A DNA stretch of 64,000 nucleotides from Brevibacterium sp. JSBI002 (lineage in GTDB: Bacteria > Actinomycetota > Actinomycetes > Actinomycetales > Brevibacteriaceae), in contig NZ_CP110341.1 in assembly GCF_026013965.1 (NCBI RefSeq), positions 992,001-1,056,000 on the forward strand. Direction: 5' to 3'. Within the stretch, counting starts at the first letter, position 1; each line of letters opens with the position of its first letter. Positions 17,348-28,166 of this stretch are shown piece by piece. A program made the position numbers and the translations under genes. The notes under the pieces were generated by a model. The model was not told the DNA's origin and did not search any database. It was given only the letters and a program-made list of their open reading frames with translations.

Positions 17348-19820
17348 CTCTTTTGGTTCTCGGCATTTCACATCAGTCGGCTCCGATCGACATGCTCGAT
17401 CGGATGGCCTTCGGCGCCGGTGAGGTCGGCACTCTGCGACGGGACGCCTTGGCCGGAGAGAACATCGACGGACTCGCTGTGCTCTCGACGTGCAATCGTC
17501 TCGAACTCATCGCCGACGTCTCCGCCTTCCACGGGGGACTGGCCGATCTCGGCAACGCGCTCGTGTCGTCGATCGACAAAGAGTGGTCCGATATCGCCGG
17601 GCACTTCTACGCCCACTACGACCACCAGGCCATGGAGCACCTGCTCAAGGTCGCCTGCGGACTCGACTCCATGGCTATCGGCGAAGCCCAGATCCTCGGT
17701 CAGCTCCGGACTGCGTTCACGAATTCGCAGTCGGACAGGGCGCTGACCTCTGAACTCTCCCAGGCGTTGCAGCAGGCGCTGCGTGTGGGCAAGCGCGCGC
17801 ATTCGGAAACCGACCTCGGAGACGTCGCCCGGTCCCTGTTCGGTGCTGGAATCGAAGCCTCGGCCGCACACATCGGATCCCTGCGTGCCGCGAACGCACT
17901 GGTCATCGGCGCCGGAGCCATGTCGGGCCTCGTCGTGTCCGGGCTGCACAAGGAAGGCGTCGCCCACATCACCGTGCTCAACCGCACCCTCGACAAGGCC
18001 GAACGCCTCGTCGCCGAGGTGGGCGGACGTGCCCGCGAACTCACCCCGCGCATCATGGCCGAGGAGATCGCCGACGCCGACCTCATCGTCTCCTGCACCG
18101 GTGCCCGCGGAGTCGTCGTCAGCCGCGACGACATCGTCGCCGGACTCTCGCAGAACCCCAAGGGTGCAGCGAACAAGGCCTTCATCGACCTCGCCCTGCC
18201 GCACGACATCGACCCCAGCGTCCGCGAGTTCGAACATGTCGCCCTCTTCGGCCTCGGCGAGATCCGCGAACTCCTGCGCGGCTCCGACAAGGAACGCGAC
18301 GCGAAGGTCGTGAGCACTGTCGAAGAGGTGCGCTCCATCATCGCCGCCGAGCTGGAGAACATCGCCACCGGCAACAAGGAGCGCTCGGTCGCTCCCACCG
18401 TGACCGCTCTGCGCTCCCATGCCAAAGATGTGCTCGCCTCCGAGACCCAGCGCCTGGAGAAGAAGCTCGGTGACTCCGTCGACGAAAAGGCGTTCGCCGA
18501 GATCCGCAAATCCCTGCACCGGGTGGCGGAGAAGCTCATCCACACCCCGACCGTGAAGGTCAAGGAACTCGCTGTGACCGAATCCGAGGTCGACTACGCT
18601 CAGGCGCTCATGCAGCTCTTCGACCTGCCGGTCAACAAGGTCGCCCACGCCAAGACCACTCCGGAGACGAAGGTCGCGAAGGCCGCCAGCGCGCATCATG
18701 TCGAGGCCGACGGCATCCGCCCGGTCGCCGATCACACCCTCGACATCGTCGAACCCGAACACTTCACCGGCCGCACCGTGCGTCTGGGCACCCGCCGGTC
18801 GCAGCTGGCCCGCTCCCAGTCCACGGCGATCGCCCACCAGATCGCGGCTCTGACCGGCTGGCGTGTCGAGATCGTCGAGGTCGTCACCGAGGGCGATGTC
18901 AACATGTCGCCCCTGGCCGGTTTCGGCGGCACCGGAGTCTTCGTCTCCGCCGTCCGACAGGCCCTCCACCAGGGCAAGATCGATCTGGCCGTGCACTCGC
19001 TCAAGGACCTGCCCACCACCCCCGAGGCGGGAATCCAGATGGCTGCCATCCCGCCGCGCGTCGACCCGGCCGATGTCCTCATCGGCCGTGACGGGCTGAG
19101 CCTGAACGACCTGCCCTCCGGGTCCGTCATCGGCACCGGTTCGCCGCGTCGTGCCGTTCAGCTGCGCGCCGCACGTCCCGATATCGAGGTCCGCGGAGTG
19201 CGCGGAAACGTCGACACCCGCATCGCCCATGTCCGCGACGGCCGCCTCGACGCCGTCGTTCTCGCCGCCGCCGGAGTGCGTCGCATCGGGCGTCTGGCCG
19301 AGGCCACGGATTCGCTCAACTTCGACGTCATGCTCCCGGCACCGGCCAGGGCGCCCTGGCGGTCGAGACGCGCAGCGCCGACAGTGCCTTCGCCACCACC
19401 GCGGACATCCTCGACAGCGACGCCGAGGTGCGGGCGGCTCTGCGCCGGATCCACGACCAGACGACCGACCTCGCCGTGACCTGCGAGCGGGCGATCCTCT
19501 CCCGCGCCGAAGCCGGCTGCTCGGCTCCGATCGGCGCGCTGGCGAAGATCGAGGGCACCGAGTTCATCGTCGATGCCGTGATGGCCGATGACGACGGCAA
19601 GCTCGCTCGCACGCGTCAGAGCACCGAGCTGCCCGCCCTGCTCGACGTCGACTGGAGCACCACCGGCGAACAGCAGCTGTCGGTGACCGCGAAGGAACTC
19701 GCTCGCATCGCGGACGAACTCGGCACCGCAGCGGCCGAGGACCTCCTGGGACGCCTCGGCATCGACCCGGCCGTCAGCGCCGATCACCTCACCCCCGTCA
19801 AGGCTCAGGAGCAGGGATGA
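17344..19820 (+). CDS. hemA: Glutamyl-tRNA reductase fused in frame to hydroxymethylbilane synthase, with a frameshift in the HemC part
   Basis: Residues 1 to about 430 are HemA, with catalytic Cys50 in STCNRLELI, GLDSMAIGEAQILGQL and a Rossmann domain. A linker of about 50 residues leads without a stop into HemC (from about residue 479, VRLGTRRSQLARSQS). No ribosome binding site precedes GTG 18778, so a fused product is expected. The HemC frame breaks at about 19344: LPAP should continue GQGALAVE, and one missing G in CCGGCC explains the shift. The rest of HemC, including the dipyrromethane Cys in EAGCSAPIG, lies in the next frame to TGA 19820. One added base gives 825 residues. The uncorrected frame stops at 19479 without that Cys. 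Confidence 0.85.
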
Positions 19821-21421
19821 ACAGCGAACCGACAACGGGCCAGGTGCAGCCGCGCCGACTCCTGCCGGCAGCCCCACGCGTCGTCTTCATCGGCAGCGGA
19901 CCCGGCGAATCGGGTCTGATGACGATGCGCGGCGCCGAGATCCTCGCCACCGCCGAAACCGTCGTCTACGACGCCGATGTGCACTCCGAGATCGTCACCG
20001 CCTATGTGCCGCAGGCCGCGATGCTCATCGATGCCGCCGACCTCGGGGCCGCCGCCTCGACCCGCGGCCGCCGCATGGCGGAGCTCGCCCGCCCGGACAA
20101 GACGGTGGTGCGGCTGAGCTCGGACGACGGAATCATCTTCACCACCACAACTGCGGAAGCCGGAGTCTGCCGCAAGGAACAGGTCGAGGTCGAAATCGTG
20201 CCCGGAGTCGGGCTCTCCGCCTCGACGGCGGCCTTCACCGGAACGGCTCTGACGACCAACCGCGTCCGGTCGGTGCGCTTCATCGAAGCCGGTCCGCAGA
20301 CCCATGTCGACGTCTCCCGCCACCGGAACACGACCCATGTGCTCACCGGCAGCGCAGCCGCCCACGAACAGGCCATCGAAGCCCTGCTCGCCGATGGCTG
20401 GGACGAGGACACGAAGGTCCTCCTCGGCTGGGGAATCTCCACCATCGAGCAGACGAGCGTGGAGACGACTCTGAAGCAGGCGCTGTCCATGGCGCAATCA
20501 GGAACCGATCGTATGGTGGTGATCATGGGGCAGGGAGTGGAATCCAGAGGAGAACTCGGCTGGTTCGAATCCAAACCGCTCTTCGGCTGGCAGGTCCTCA
20601 TCCCACGGACGAAGGAACAGGGCACCTCCACCGCTGAAGCTCTGGCCGAACTCGGCGCGGTCGGCACCGTGGTGCCGACGATCGCTGTCCAGCCGCCGCG
20701 CACACCGACCCAGATGGAGAAGGCGATCCGCGGCCTCGTCGACGGATCCTACGAATGGGTCGGCTTCACCTCGGTCAACGCCGTGCGCGCCGTGCGCATG
20801 TGGTTCGAAGACTTCGGACTCGACTCCCGTTCGATGGCCGGCGTCAAGGTCGCCGCCGTGGGCGGTCGCACCGCCGCGGCACTGGTCGACTGGGGGATCA
20901 CTCCCGACCTCGTCCCCGACGGGGAGCACTCCGCACGCGGGCTGGCCGCAGCCTGGCCGGACTTCGTCGATGACATCGACCCGATGAACACGGTTCTCCT
21001 GCCTCGTGCCGATATCGCCACCGAGGTGCTCGTGGCCGGGCTGCTGGAGAAGGGCTGGGACCCCGACGACGTCACCGCCTACCGAACCGTGCGAGCGTCC
21101 CCGCCGCCGGCTCCGATCCGCGAGTCGATCAAGGCCGGCGACTTCGACGCCTTCCTCTTCACGTCCTCATCGACGGTGCGCAACCTCGTCGGCATCGCCG
21201 GCAAGCCCGCCCCCACCTCGGTGATCTGCTGCATCGGCCCGGCAACGGCGAACACCGCAGCCGAACACGGACTGCGCGTCGACGTCCTCGCCGAGGAAGC
21301 CAACCTCACCTCGCTCATCGACGGTCTCGTCGAATTCGCACTCACCCAGCGCGCCGAAGACGTGGAAGCCGGGATCTCCCCGCAGCGTCCGAGTCAGAAG
21401 CGCCGCAGAAGGAAGGCCTGA
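19817..21421 (+). CDS. hemD: Uroporphyrinogen-III synthase with N-terminal uroporphyrinogen methyltransferase-like domain
   Basis: The 534-residue protein has two parts. About residues 14-245 resemble SAM-dependent uroporphyrinogen-III methyltransferases, starting with [20 protein letters not shown]. About residues 258-505 are HemD, with [20 protein letters not shown] and [15 protein letters not shown]. HemD closes and inverts hydroxymethylbilane to uroporphyrinogen III. The N-terminal domain could start siroheme or B12 synthesis, though its activity is uncertain because the family pattern is weaker in the middle. It overlaps hemC by 4 nt, and hemB follows at once. The C-terminus ends in a basic RRRKA tail. 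Confidence 0.88.
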   Translation: MNSEPTTGQVQPRRLLPAAPRVVFIGSGPGESGLMTMRGAEILATAETVVYDADVHSEIVTAYVPQAAMLIDAADLGAAASTRGRRMAELARPDKTVVRLSSDDGIIFTTTTAEAGVCRKEQVEVEIVPGVGLSASTAAFTGTALTTNRVRSVRFIEAGPQTHVDVSRHRNTTHVLTGSAAAHEQAIEALLADGWDEDTKVLLGWGISTIEQTSVETTLKQALSMAQSGTDRMVVIMGQGVESRGELGWFESKPLFGWQVLIPRTKEQGTSTAEALAELGAVGTVVPTIAVQPPRTPTQMEKAIRGLVDGSYEWVGFTSVNAVRAVRMWFEDFGLDSRSMAGVKVAAVGGRTAAALVDWGITPDLVPDGEHSARGLAAAWPDFVDDIDPMNTVLLPRADIATEVLVAGLLEKGWDPDDVTAYRTVRASPPPAPIRESIKAGDFDAFLFTSSSTVRNLVGIAGKPAPTSVICCIGPATANTAAEHGLRVDVLAEEANLTSLIDGLVEFALTQRAEDVEAGISPQRPSQKRRRRKA

Positions 21422-21422
21422 C

Positions 21423-22451
21423 ATGTCATTGGTTCCCGGAACCGTCCGCCCCCGTCGGCTGCGGTCGACCCCGGCCCTGCGTCGCCTCGTCTCCGAGGTG
21501 CGGCTCCATCCAAGCGAGCTCATCCTGCCGATGTTCGTCAAGGAGGGTCTGAGCGAACCACTGCCGTTGGGCGGAATGCCCGGAGTCGTCCAGCACACTC
21601 TCGATTCCCTGCTCGAGGCCGCCCGGGAAGCGGTCGCGGCCGGAGTCGGCGGGCTCATGCTCTTCGGCATCCCCGAACACAAGGATGAGATCGGCTCACA
21701 GGCCGACGACCCCGAGGGCATCCTCAACCGGGCGCTGTCGCTGCTGTCGGGCGAACTCGGCGAGGACACCGTGGTCATGTCCGATCTGTGCCTCGACGAG
21801 TTCACCTCACACGGCCACTGCGGAGTCCTCGACGAGAACGGTGCGGTCGACAACGACGCCACCCTCGACCGCTACGCCTCGATGGCGCTGGCCCAGGCCC
21901 GCGCCGGGGCCGAGGTGCTCGGGCTGTCAGGCATGATGGACGGCCAGGTCGCCTACTGCCGTGAGGCCCTCGACGCCGCTGGATTCACCGACACCGTCGT
22001 CATGGGCTACACCGCGAAGTACGCCTCCGCGTTCTACGGACCCTTCCGCGAAGCCGTCGACTCCGAACTCAAGGGCGACCGCAAGACCTACCAGCAGGAT
22101 CCCGCGAACGGTCGCGAAGCGCTGCGCGAGCTCGGCCTCGACCTGGCCGAAGGCGCCGACATCGTCATGGTCAAGCCGGGACTGCCGTATCTCGACGTGC
22201 TCGCCGAGGTGGCCCAGGAATCCATCGTGCCCGTGTGGACCTACCAGGTGTCCGGAGAGTACGCGATGATCGAGTTCGCGGCCGCCGCCGGAGCCATCGA
22301 CCGGGAGAAGGCGATCGAGGAGTCCCTCATCGCCTTCAAACGTGCCGGTTCCGATGCGATCCTCACCTACTGGGCCACCGAGGTCGCCCAGCGCCTCCAG
22401 GTGGAGGCCGCCGGCCACATGTCCGACCGCGACGCCCGCGGAGGCCGGTGA
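21423..22451 (+). CDS. hemB: Delta-aminolevulinic acid dehydratase (porphobilinogen synthase)
   Basis: The 342-residue enzyme joins two aminolevulinates to porphobilinogen. The first family segment [10 protein letters not shown], the SGMMDGQV segment, the Schiff-base Lys region [14 protein letters not shown] near residue 197 and the second active-site Lys in [11 protein letters not shown] near 248 are present. A metal-binding region similar to the Mg-type ([15 protein letters not shown]) precedes them. ATG 21423 begins 1 bp after the hemD stop. Its TGA overlaps the ATG of the following marR gene. Confidence 0.95.
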   Translation: MSLVPGTVRPRRLRSTPALRRLVSEVRLHPSELILPMFVKEGLSEPLPLGGMPGVVQHTLDSLLEAAREAVAAGVGGLMLFGIPEHKDEIGSQADDPEGILNRALSLLSGELGEDTVVMSDLCLDEFTSHGHCGVLDENGAVDNDATLDRYASMALAQARAGAEVLGLSGMMDGQVAYCREALDAAGFTDTVVMGYTAKYASAFYGPFREAVDSELKGDRKTYQQDPANGREALRELGLDLAEGADIVMVKPGLPYLDVLAEVAQESIVPVWTYQVSGEYAMIEFAAAAGAIDREKAIEESLIAFKRAGSDAILTYWATEVAQRLQVEAAGHMSDRDARGGR

Positions 22452-22918
22452 TGACCGAGCCTCGCTGGCTCTCGGCGGTCGACCAGAGAGCCTGGCGCAG
22501 CTACCTCAACGGCTCTCAGCTGCTCAGCACACAGCTGGACAAGGAGCTGCGTGAGAAGCACGGCATCGGCCTGCCCGAATACGAAATCCTCGTACGTCTG
22601 TCCGAACACGACGACCGGACGATGCGAATGGCGCTGCTCGCCACCGACACGACCATGTCCCGGTCCCGGCTGACCCACTGCGTCGCCCGAATGGAGAAGC
22701 GCGGACTGCTCGAGCGTTCCGCCATCCCCGAGGACGGCCGTGGGGTCAACTGCGTGATGACCGAGGCCGGATGGCAGCTGCTGCGGGCCGCGGCACCCGA
22801 TCACGTCGCCGGAGTCCGCAGCCACCTCGTCGATCTTCTCGACCCCGAGGAGATGGAGACCCTGGGGCGGATCTTCACCAAAGTCTTCGACCATATGACA
22901 GACATCGACGGCTACTGA
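22451..22918 (+). CDS. MarR-family transcriptional regulator
   Basis: The 155-residue regulator has the MarR winged helix, including YEILVRLSEHDDRTMRMALLA, TDTTMSRSRLTHCVARMEKRGLL in consecutive helices and a wing with RSAIPEDGRG. The start ATG 22451 overlaps the hemB stop (TGATG), and no ribosome binding site is needed for coupling. Its place inside the heme operon, between hemB and hemL, suggests a role tied to heme or oxidative stress. No ligand can be read from sequence, and the operon could simply carry it. Confidence 0.85.
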   Translation: MTEPRWLSAVDQRAWRSYLNGSQLLSTQLDKELREKHGIGLPEYEILVRLSEHDDRTMRMALLATDTTMSRSRLTHCVARMEKRGLLERSAIPEDGRGVNCVMTEAGWQLLRAAAPDHVAGVRSHLVDLLDPEEMETLGRIFTKVFDHMTDIDGY

Positions 22919-22987
22919 GCCGTCCCCACGCGTAACTGAGAACGATCCCGGGACGAAACCCGACCCGCGAAGAATCAGAGGAGAACC

Positions 22988-24349
22988 ATGACGACAGCAG
23001 AGACGAACGGTCACACCACCGATCGGTCCGCCGCCCTCTTCACCCGCGCCGAGGCGGTCATCCCCGGTGGAGTGAACTCCCCGGTCCGCGCGTTCAAGGC
23101 CGTCGGCGGCACCCCCCGTTTCATCACCGAGGCGACCGGTGCGTGGCTGCGCGACGCAGACGGCAACGACTACATCGACCTCATCGGGTCCTGGGGTCCG
23201 ATGATCATGGGCCACTCCCGCCCCGAGGTCGTCGCCGCCGTCCAGGAAGCCGCCGTCAAGGGGTTCTCCTTCGGCACCCCGTCGACCGGTGAGGTCGAAC
23301 TCGCCGAGGAGATCGTTCGCCGCGTCGATCCCGTCGACCAGGTGCGCCTCGTGTCCTCGGGCACCGAGGCGACGATGTCGGCGATCCGTCTGGCCCGCGG
23401 TTACACGGGACGGTCCAAGGTCGTGAAGTTCGCCGGCTGCTACCACGGTCACGTCGACTCGCTGCTGGCCCAGGCCGGCTCCGGACTGGCCACGTTCTCT
23501 CTGCCCGACACCCCCGGAGTCACCGGAGCCCAGGCACAGGACACGATCGTCGTCGACTACAACGACGCCGCCGGTCTCGAAGCCGTATTCGCCGAACACG
23601 GTGAGGACATCGCCTGCGTCATCACCGAGGCCAGCCCCGGCAATATGGGCGTCGTGCCTCCCCGCGACGGTTTCACGAACACCATCCGACGGCTGACCAA
23701 GGCCCACGGTGCGCTGATGATCAGCGACGAAGTGATGACCGGCTTCCGTGTCTCCGCTGCCGGCTGGTACGGCTACGAGTCCGAGACTCTCGGCTACCCA
23801 GATGGCCCGGCCGACCTGTTCACCTTCGGCAAGGTCATGGGCGGCGGCTTCCCGGCAGCGGCCTTCGGCGGTCGCGCCGAGATCATGGCCCACCTCGCCC
23901 CGTCCGGCCCCGTCTACCAGGCAGGAACGCTCTCGGGCAATCCGGTGGCCACCGCTGCCGGTCTGGCCACGCTCCAGCTGACGACCGAACTCGACGTGTA
24001 CTCGCACATCGGTCGTGCCGCGGACGCTCTGCGCCCGGCCGTCGCTGCGAGCCTGGAAGCCGAGGGCGTCGCCCACGTCATCCAGTCGGCGAACTCGATG
24101 TTCTCCGTGTTCTTCACCGACATCGACGTGACGAACTACGACCAGGCACGGGCTCAGAACGTCGACCGCTACACCGCATTCTTCAACGCCATGCTCGATC
24201 AGGGCATCCATATGCCCCCGAGCGCGTTCGAAGCCTGGTTCCTGTCCTACGCCCACACCGATGAGGTCCTCGACCGGATCATCAGCGCCCTGCCTGCGGC
24301 GGCCAAGGCAGCGGCCGCGGTTCCGGAGGCCGGGAAGGCGCAGTCATGA
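22988..24349 (+). CDS. hemL: Glutamate-1-semialdehyde 2,1-aminomutase
   Basis: The 453-residue PLP enzyme of aminotransferase class III makes 5-aminolevulinate from the product of HemA. The N-terminal [20 protein letters not shown], the [20 protein letters not shown] segment and the PLP-Lys region [18 protein letters not shown] near residue 285 are diagnostic. AGAGGAGAACC precedes ATG 22988. With hemA upstream, it shows that this organism uses the C5 route. The stop overlaps the next start by 4 nt. Confidence 0.96.
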   Translation: MTTAETNGHTTDRSAALFTRAEAVIPGGVNSPVRAFKAVGGTPRFITEATGAWLRDADGNDYIDLIGSWGPMIMGHSRPEVVAAVQEAAVKGFSFGTPSTGEVELAEEIVRRVDPVDQVRLVSSGTEATMSAIRLARGYTGRSKVVKFAGCYHGHVDSLLAQAGSGLATFSLPDTPGVTGAQAQDTIVVDYNDAAGLEAVFAEHGEDIACVITEASPGNMGVVPPRDGFTNTIRRLTKAHGALMISDEVMTGFRVSAAGWYGYESETLGYPDGPADLFTFGKVMGGGFPAAAFGGRAEIMAHLAPSGPVYQAGTLSGNPVATAAGLATLQLTTELDVYSHIGRAADALRPAVAASLEAEGVAHVIQSANSMFSVFFTDIDVTNYDQARAQNVDRYTAFFNAMLDQGIHMPPSAFEAWFLSYAHTDEVLDRIISALPAAAKAAAAVPEAGKAQS

Positions 24350-24987
24350 CCACCATCCACCTCGTCCGCCACGGCGAAGTCGACAACCCCGACGGCATCC
24401 TCTACGGGCGACTGCCGCATTTCGGTCTCACCGAACGGGGACGCGAGATGGCCGTGCGCGTGGCCGAGCACTTCCACGCCGCGCCCACTCGTCCGGTCGA
24501 ACTCGTCGCCTCTCCGCTTCTGCGAGCACAGCAGACGATTCGTCCGCTGTCGAAGTCCCTCGACCTGCCGGTGTTCGACGACGACCGGGTCATCGAGGCG
24601 GCGAATTCCTTCGAGGGACAGAAGCTCAATGCGCGTCGGCTGGCCGAGCCGAAGAACCTGGTGCGCCTCTACAACCCTCTCACCCCGTCCTGGGGAGAGC
24701 CGTACAAGCAGATCGTGCTGCGCATGCGGGCCGCCATGGCCAGTCTGAGAGCCAAGCTCGACCACCACGGCCCGGACGCCGAAGGAGTCATCGTCTCCCA
24801 CCAGCTGCCGATCTGGATGACGCGACTGTCGGGGGAGGGTCGTTCGCTCGTGCACGACCCGCGCAGACGCGAATGTGACCTGGCTTCTATCACCAGTTTC
24901 ACATTCGATTCCTCCACACTGGTGTCCGTGAGTTATGAGAGCATCTGTGCGGATCTGCAGCCGGGCACCGCGGTGGCGGGAGCATGA
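24346..24987 (+). CDS. Histidine phosphatase family protein (phosphoglycerate mutase-like)
   Basis: The 213-residue protein begins with [19 protein letters not shown], containing the phospho-accepting RHG motif, and continues with LTERGREMA. The later [14 protein letters not shown] supplies the second catalytic His. The substrate is unknown, and families of this type include sugar and nucleotide phosphatases. It is translationally coupled to hemL upstream and to the tlpA gene downstream (4-nt overlaps). The same placement recurs in actinobacterial hem-ccs clusters, so it may have a housekeeping link to the operon. Confidence 0.85.
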   Translation: MTTIHLVRHGEVDNPDGILYGRLPHFGLTERGREMAVRVAEHFHAAPTRPVELVASPLLRAQQTIRPLSKSLDLPVFDDDRVIEAANSFEGQKLNARRLAEPKNLVRLYNPLTPSWGEPYKQIVLRMRAAMASLRAKLDHHGPDAEGVIVSHQLPIWMTRLSGEGRSLVHDPRRRECDLASITSFTFDSSTLVSVSYESICADLQPGTAVAGA

Positions 24988-25583
24988 GTTTCGGACGCCA
25001 TACCCTCAACCGTCGGGCCCTCTTCACCTCGGCGCTCGCCGCCGGAACGGCCCTGGCGCTCAGCGCCTGCAGCGAGAACGATGAGCTGGCCGATCAGGCC
25101 GGATCCGACCAGGGGTACGTCTCCGGTTCGGGAGTCGTCTCGCAGGTGGCGGCCGAGGACCGCGGCGAACCCCTCGAACTGAGCTTCGAGACCCTCGACG
25201 GAAAGTCGATGTCCCTGGCCGATCTGCGTCCCACCCCGGTCGTCGTCAACCTCTGGTACGCGGCATGCCCGCCGTGCCGGAAGGAAGCCCCCGACCTGAA
25301 GTCCGTGTCCGAGGAATTCGGGGACAAGGCCCAGTTCATCGGCGTCAACGTCCGCGACCAAGACGCTGCGGCCAACGCGTTCATCCAGAACTACCAGGTG
25401 CCGTACCCGAACATGCTCGATTCGAACGGTGAGATGGTGTCTCTGCTCTCCGGAGTGCTGCCCCCTCAGGCCACCCCTTCGACGGTGGTCCTCGACGCGA
25501 AGGGCCGGGCCGCGGCCAGAGTCGTCGGTGAGATCGATGCCTCGACTCTCAAGGGACTCATCGAGGACGTGCTGGCCGAGTGA
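24984..25583 (+). CDS. TlpA/ResA-type thiol-disulfide lipoprotein for cytochrome c maturation
   Basis: The 199-residue protein has a signal peptide with twin arginine-like NRRALFTSALAAG and the lipobox LSAC near residue 27, so it is probably anchored outside the membrane. The thioredoxin domain follows with WYAACPPCRKEAPD near residue 90 (active CPPC). It would keep the CXXCH cysteines of apocytochrome c reduced for heme attachment, receiving electrons from the CcdA encoded next. A 4-nt overlap joins it to both neighbours. Confidence 0.9.
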   Translation: MSFGRHTLNRRALFTSALAAGTALALSACSENDELADQAGSDQGYVSGSGVVSQVAAEDRGEPLELSFETLDGKSMSLADLRPTPVVVNLWYAACPPCRKEAPDLKSVSEEFGDKAQFIGVNVRDQDAAANAFIQNYQVPYPNMLDSNGEMVSLLSGVLPPQATPSTVVLDAKGRAAARVVGEIDASTLKGLIEDVLAE

Positions 25584-26344
25584 GTGGACTCGGGGCGGAC
25601 TTCGCCCAGACCGTCCTCTCCGGACCGCTGCTGCTGGCTGCCGGCGCTGCGGCCCTGGCCGGACTCGTCTCGTTCGCCTCACCATGTGTGCTGCCCCTGG
25701 TTCCCGGCTATGTCGGGTACGTCACCGGGCTGTCCGGATCATCGCTGAGAGACAAGCAGACGTGGCGAGTGGTCGTGGGCATCAGTCTGTTCGTCCTCGG
25801 CTTCACCGTCGTCTTCGTGCTGCTGGGGACCAGCTTCTCCGCGCTGGGAGCGCTGTTCTCCCAATGGCAGTCGGTCATCCTGCGCGTACTCGGCGTCATC
25901 GTCATCCTCGCCGGCTTCGTGTTCATGGGCGGATTCGGTCTGCTGCAGAACGAACGTCGCATCCGCGCCAGACCGAAAGCCGGACTCTGGGGCGCACCGG
26001 TGCTCGGAGCGACCTTCGCCCTCGGGTGGGCGCCCTGTGTGGGACCGACCCTGTCGGCCGTGCTGAGCATGTCGGTGAGCTTCGGCGGTGACGGGATGAT
26101 CTGGCGCGGAGCGCTGTTGGCCTTCGTCTACTGTCTCGGCCTGGGCATCCCGTTCATCCTCCTGGCGCTGGCGATCCACAAGGGCGCGGGACGACTCGTT
26201 TGGGTGCGCAGGCATCAGACCGCGATCGTGCGGGCCGGCGGCATCATGCTCATCATCCTCGGTGTGCTCATGGCCAGCGGCGTATGGAACATGTGGATGA
26301 CCTCTCTGCAAGGTCTCATCAATGGATTCGAAGTGGTGATCTAG
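25580..26344 (+). CDS. ccdA: CcdA-type cytochrome c biogenesis membrane protein
   Basis: The 254-residue protein has six hydrophobic segments. The two redox cysteines lie in SFASPCVLPLVPGYVGYV (about residues 32-49) and LGWAPCVGPTLSAVL (about 150-165). It passes reducing equivalents from cytosolic thioredoxin across the membrane to the TlpA-type lipoprotein encoded just upstream. GTG 25580 overlaps the tlpA stop. The TAG stop overlaps the GTG of resB. System II is the assembly route implied by the set. Confidence 0.93.
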   Translation: MSGLGADFAQTVLSGPLLLAAGAAALAGLVSFASPCVLPLVPGYVGYVTGLSGSSLRDKQTWRVVVGISLFVLGFTVVFVLLGTSFSALGALFSQWQSVILRVLGVIVILAGFVFMGGFGLLQNERRIRARPKAGLWGAPVLGATFALGWAPCVGPTLSAVLSMSVSFGGDGMIWRGALLAFVYCLGLGIPFILLALAIHKGAGRLVWVRRHQTAIVRAGGIMLIILGVLMASGVWNMWMTSLQGLINGFEVVI

Positions 26345-28011
26345 TGGCGGGCTCAACCGAAGGCTCGGAGAAGACGCAGCCGAAATCGGGTGCGAAGACG
26401 ACGGCGAAGCAGGGAGACAAGACTGCCGCGAAGTCGACCGTGACGCAGCCGCAGCTCGGGTTCATCGGCATGTGCCGGTGGGCCTGGACCCAGCTGACGA
26501 CGATGCGTGTGGCACTGATCCTCCTGCTCATCCTCGCCCTCGCCGCAATCCCCGGATCTCTGCTGCCGCAGCGGATCCAGGACCCGGGCCGGGTGAACAC
26601 CTTCCTGGAGAACAACGGTGCCTGGGGGCAGTTCCTCGACACGATCCAGATGTTCGACGTCTACTCCTCGGTCTGGTTCTCCGCGATCTACCTCCTGCTG
26701 ATGATCTCCCTCATCGGCTGCATCATCCCGCGGACGAAGCAGCACTGGAAGGCGATGCGCTCGTCCCCGCCCAAGGCACCGAGGCGGCTGTCCCGGATGC
26801 CCGGATACGCCGCCTTCACCTCGGCGCAGGCAGAGGCAGAGACCCGTGAGGATGCGGATGAGGCGTTCCTCGACGCAGCGGAGGCCCGGCTGAAGAAGTC
26901 CGGGTACCGCATCAACCGGCAGTCCGATCACATCGCCGCCGAACGCGGCTATCTTCGCGAGACCGGCAATCTCGTCTTCCACATCGCGCTGCTCATGGCG
27001 ACCCTGACGATGGCGATCGGATCGCTGTTCGGCTACGAAGGTCAGCGCATCCTCGTCGAGGGGGAGACGTTCTCGAATTCGCTGGTCTCCTACGATTCCT
27101 TCGAACCCGGCTCCTACTACGATGCCGACAATCTGCCGGACTTCCGGCTCAAGCTCGATTCCTTCACCTCCACCTTCGACGATCAGGCGGTGGGTAACCA
27201 GTTCGGTCAGCCGCGCACCTTCGACGCGAAGGTGACGACGACCGCGGACGGGACGACAGAATCGCACGTCCTCAAGGTCAACGAGCCCGTGCGGGTGGGC
27301 GGCGTCGGCGTCTATCTCACCGGCAACGGCTACGCCCCCGAGGTGACCGTGCGCGATGCGAAGGGCGATATCGTCCAGTCCGGTCCGCAGGTGTTCATCC
27401 CGGACGGCGGGGACCCCGGATACACCTCCGAGGGTGTCATCAAGGTCCCGGACTCGGCCGGCACGCAGATGGGCTTCGTCGGAGTGTTCCTGCCGACGGC
27501 CGCACAGAACGAGAACGGTGAGCTGATCTCGAGCTTCGCCGAGCTGCGCAACCCCTACCTCGTGATGAGCGGGTACACCGGCGACCTCGGCCTCGATTCC
27601 GGAGTCCCGCAGTCCGTGTACTCCCTCGACGCGGAGAACATGACGGAGATGACCGACGCGTCGGGCAACCCGCTCGTCATCCAGCTTGCCGAGGGGGAGA
27701 CGCAGAAGCTGCCGAACGGCGGTTCGGTGACCTTCGACGGAGTCAAGAAGTACATCGCCGTCGACATCTCCCAGGACCCGACACAGGCCCTCATGCTCAT
27801 CAGCGCGATTCTCGTTCTGGCCGGACTCGGCCTGTCCCTGTTCATTCCCCGCCGACGCGTGTGGGTGCGGATCAAGAACGGCGACGCCGAGGTGGCTGCC
27901 CTGGCTCGCGGTGAGGATCCCATGGTCGAACGCGCCGTCGATGACCTGGTCAAGGACCTGCGCGATCCGGAACCCGATGAGGGCGAGCACGGTGAGGACG
28001 ACGAAAGATGA
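26344..28011 (+). CDS. resB: ResB-type cytochrome c biogenesis protein
   Basis: The 555-residue protein is the Ccs1/ResB half of the System II heme lyase. It has a charged N-terminal stretch of about 35 residues, then paired transmembrane helices (about 55-75 and 105-130), a third near residue 215, a large extracellular region (about 235-480) and a last helix near 495-515. GTG 26344 is chosen because it overlaps the ccdA stop. An upstream in-frame ATG would place 48 residues of unlikely sequence over ccdA. The partner ccsB follows after 155 bp. Confidence 0.92.
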   Translation: MAGSTEGSEKTQPKSGAKTTAKQGDKTAAKSTVTQPQLGFIGMCRWAWTQLTTMRVALILLLILALAAIPGSLLPQRIQDPGRVNTFLENNGAWGQFLDTIQMFDVYSSVWFSAIYLLLMISLIGCIIPRTKQHWKAMRSSPPKAPRRLSRMPGYAAFTSAQAEAETREDADEAFLDAAEARLKKSGYRINRQSDHIAAERGYLRETGNLVFHIALLMATLTMAIGSLFGYEGQRILVEGETFSNSLVSYDSFEPGSYYDADNLPDFRLKLDSFTSTFDDQAVGNQFGQPRTFDAKVTTTADGTTESHVLKVNEPVRVGGVGVYLTGNGYAPEVTVRDAKGDIVQSGPQVFIPDGGDPGYTSEGVIKVPDSAGTQMGFVGVFLPTAAQNENGELISSFAELRNPYLVMSGYTGDLGLDSGVPQSVYSLDAENMTEMTDASGNPLVIQLAEGETQKLPNGGSVTFDGVKKYIAVDISQDPTQALMLISAILVLAGLGLSLFIPRRRVWVRIKNGDAEVAALARGEDPMVERAVDDLVKDLRDPEPDEGEHGEDDER

Positions 28012-28166
28012 ACCCGAAGTACTACGCGGAGTAGAATAGCCGCGGAGTGCGCGTCGCCGGTGGCTTCGTCACGGAGTCGGCAGGGCGCGCACCGACAAAT
28101 GGTCAGACAGAGAGTCTGGCAGCAGCAACCTGCGATAGAGGAGCACTTGCCCGGTGCGGAGGATGA

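Noticed and set aside
18778..18780. GTG 18778 as a separate hemC start
   Set aside because: It fits the HemC N-terminus, but no ribosome binding site precedes it and no stop separates it from hemA. It is kept only as an alternative.
17368..19230. A 620-residue minus-strand reading frame opposite hemA-hemC
   Set aside because: It is the GC-rich antisense shadow of a well-conserved gene; it has no family motif and no promoter.
22367..24256. A 629-residue minus-strand frame opposite marR-hemL
   Set aside because: It is antisense to two recognised genes and shows the Gly/Arg/Asp-rich composition of a shadow frame.
26200..26343. A 5' extension of resB from ATG 26200
   Set aside because: It would overlap ccdA by 145 bp and adds unlikely basic sequence; GTG 26344 overlaps the ccdA stop as expected.
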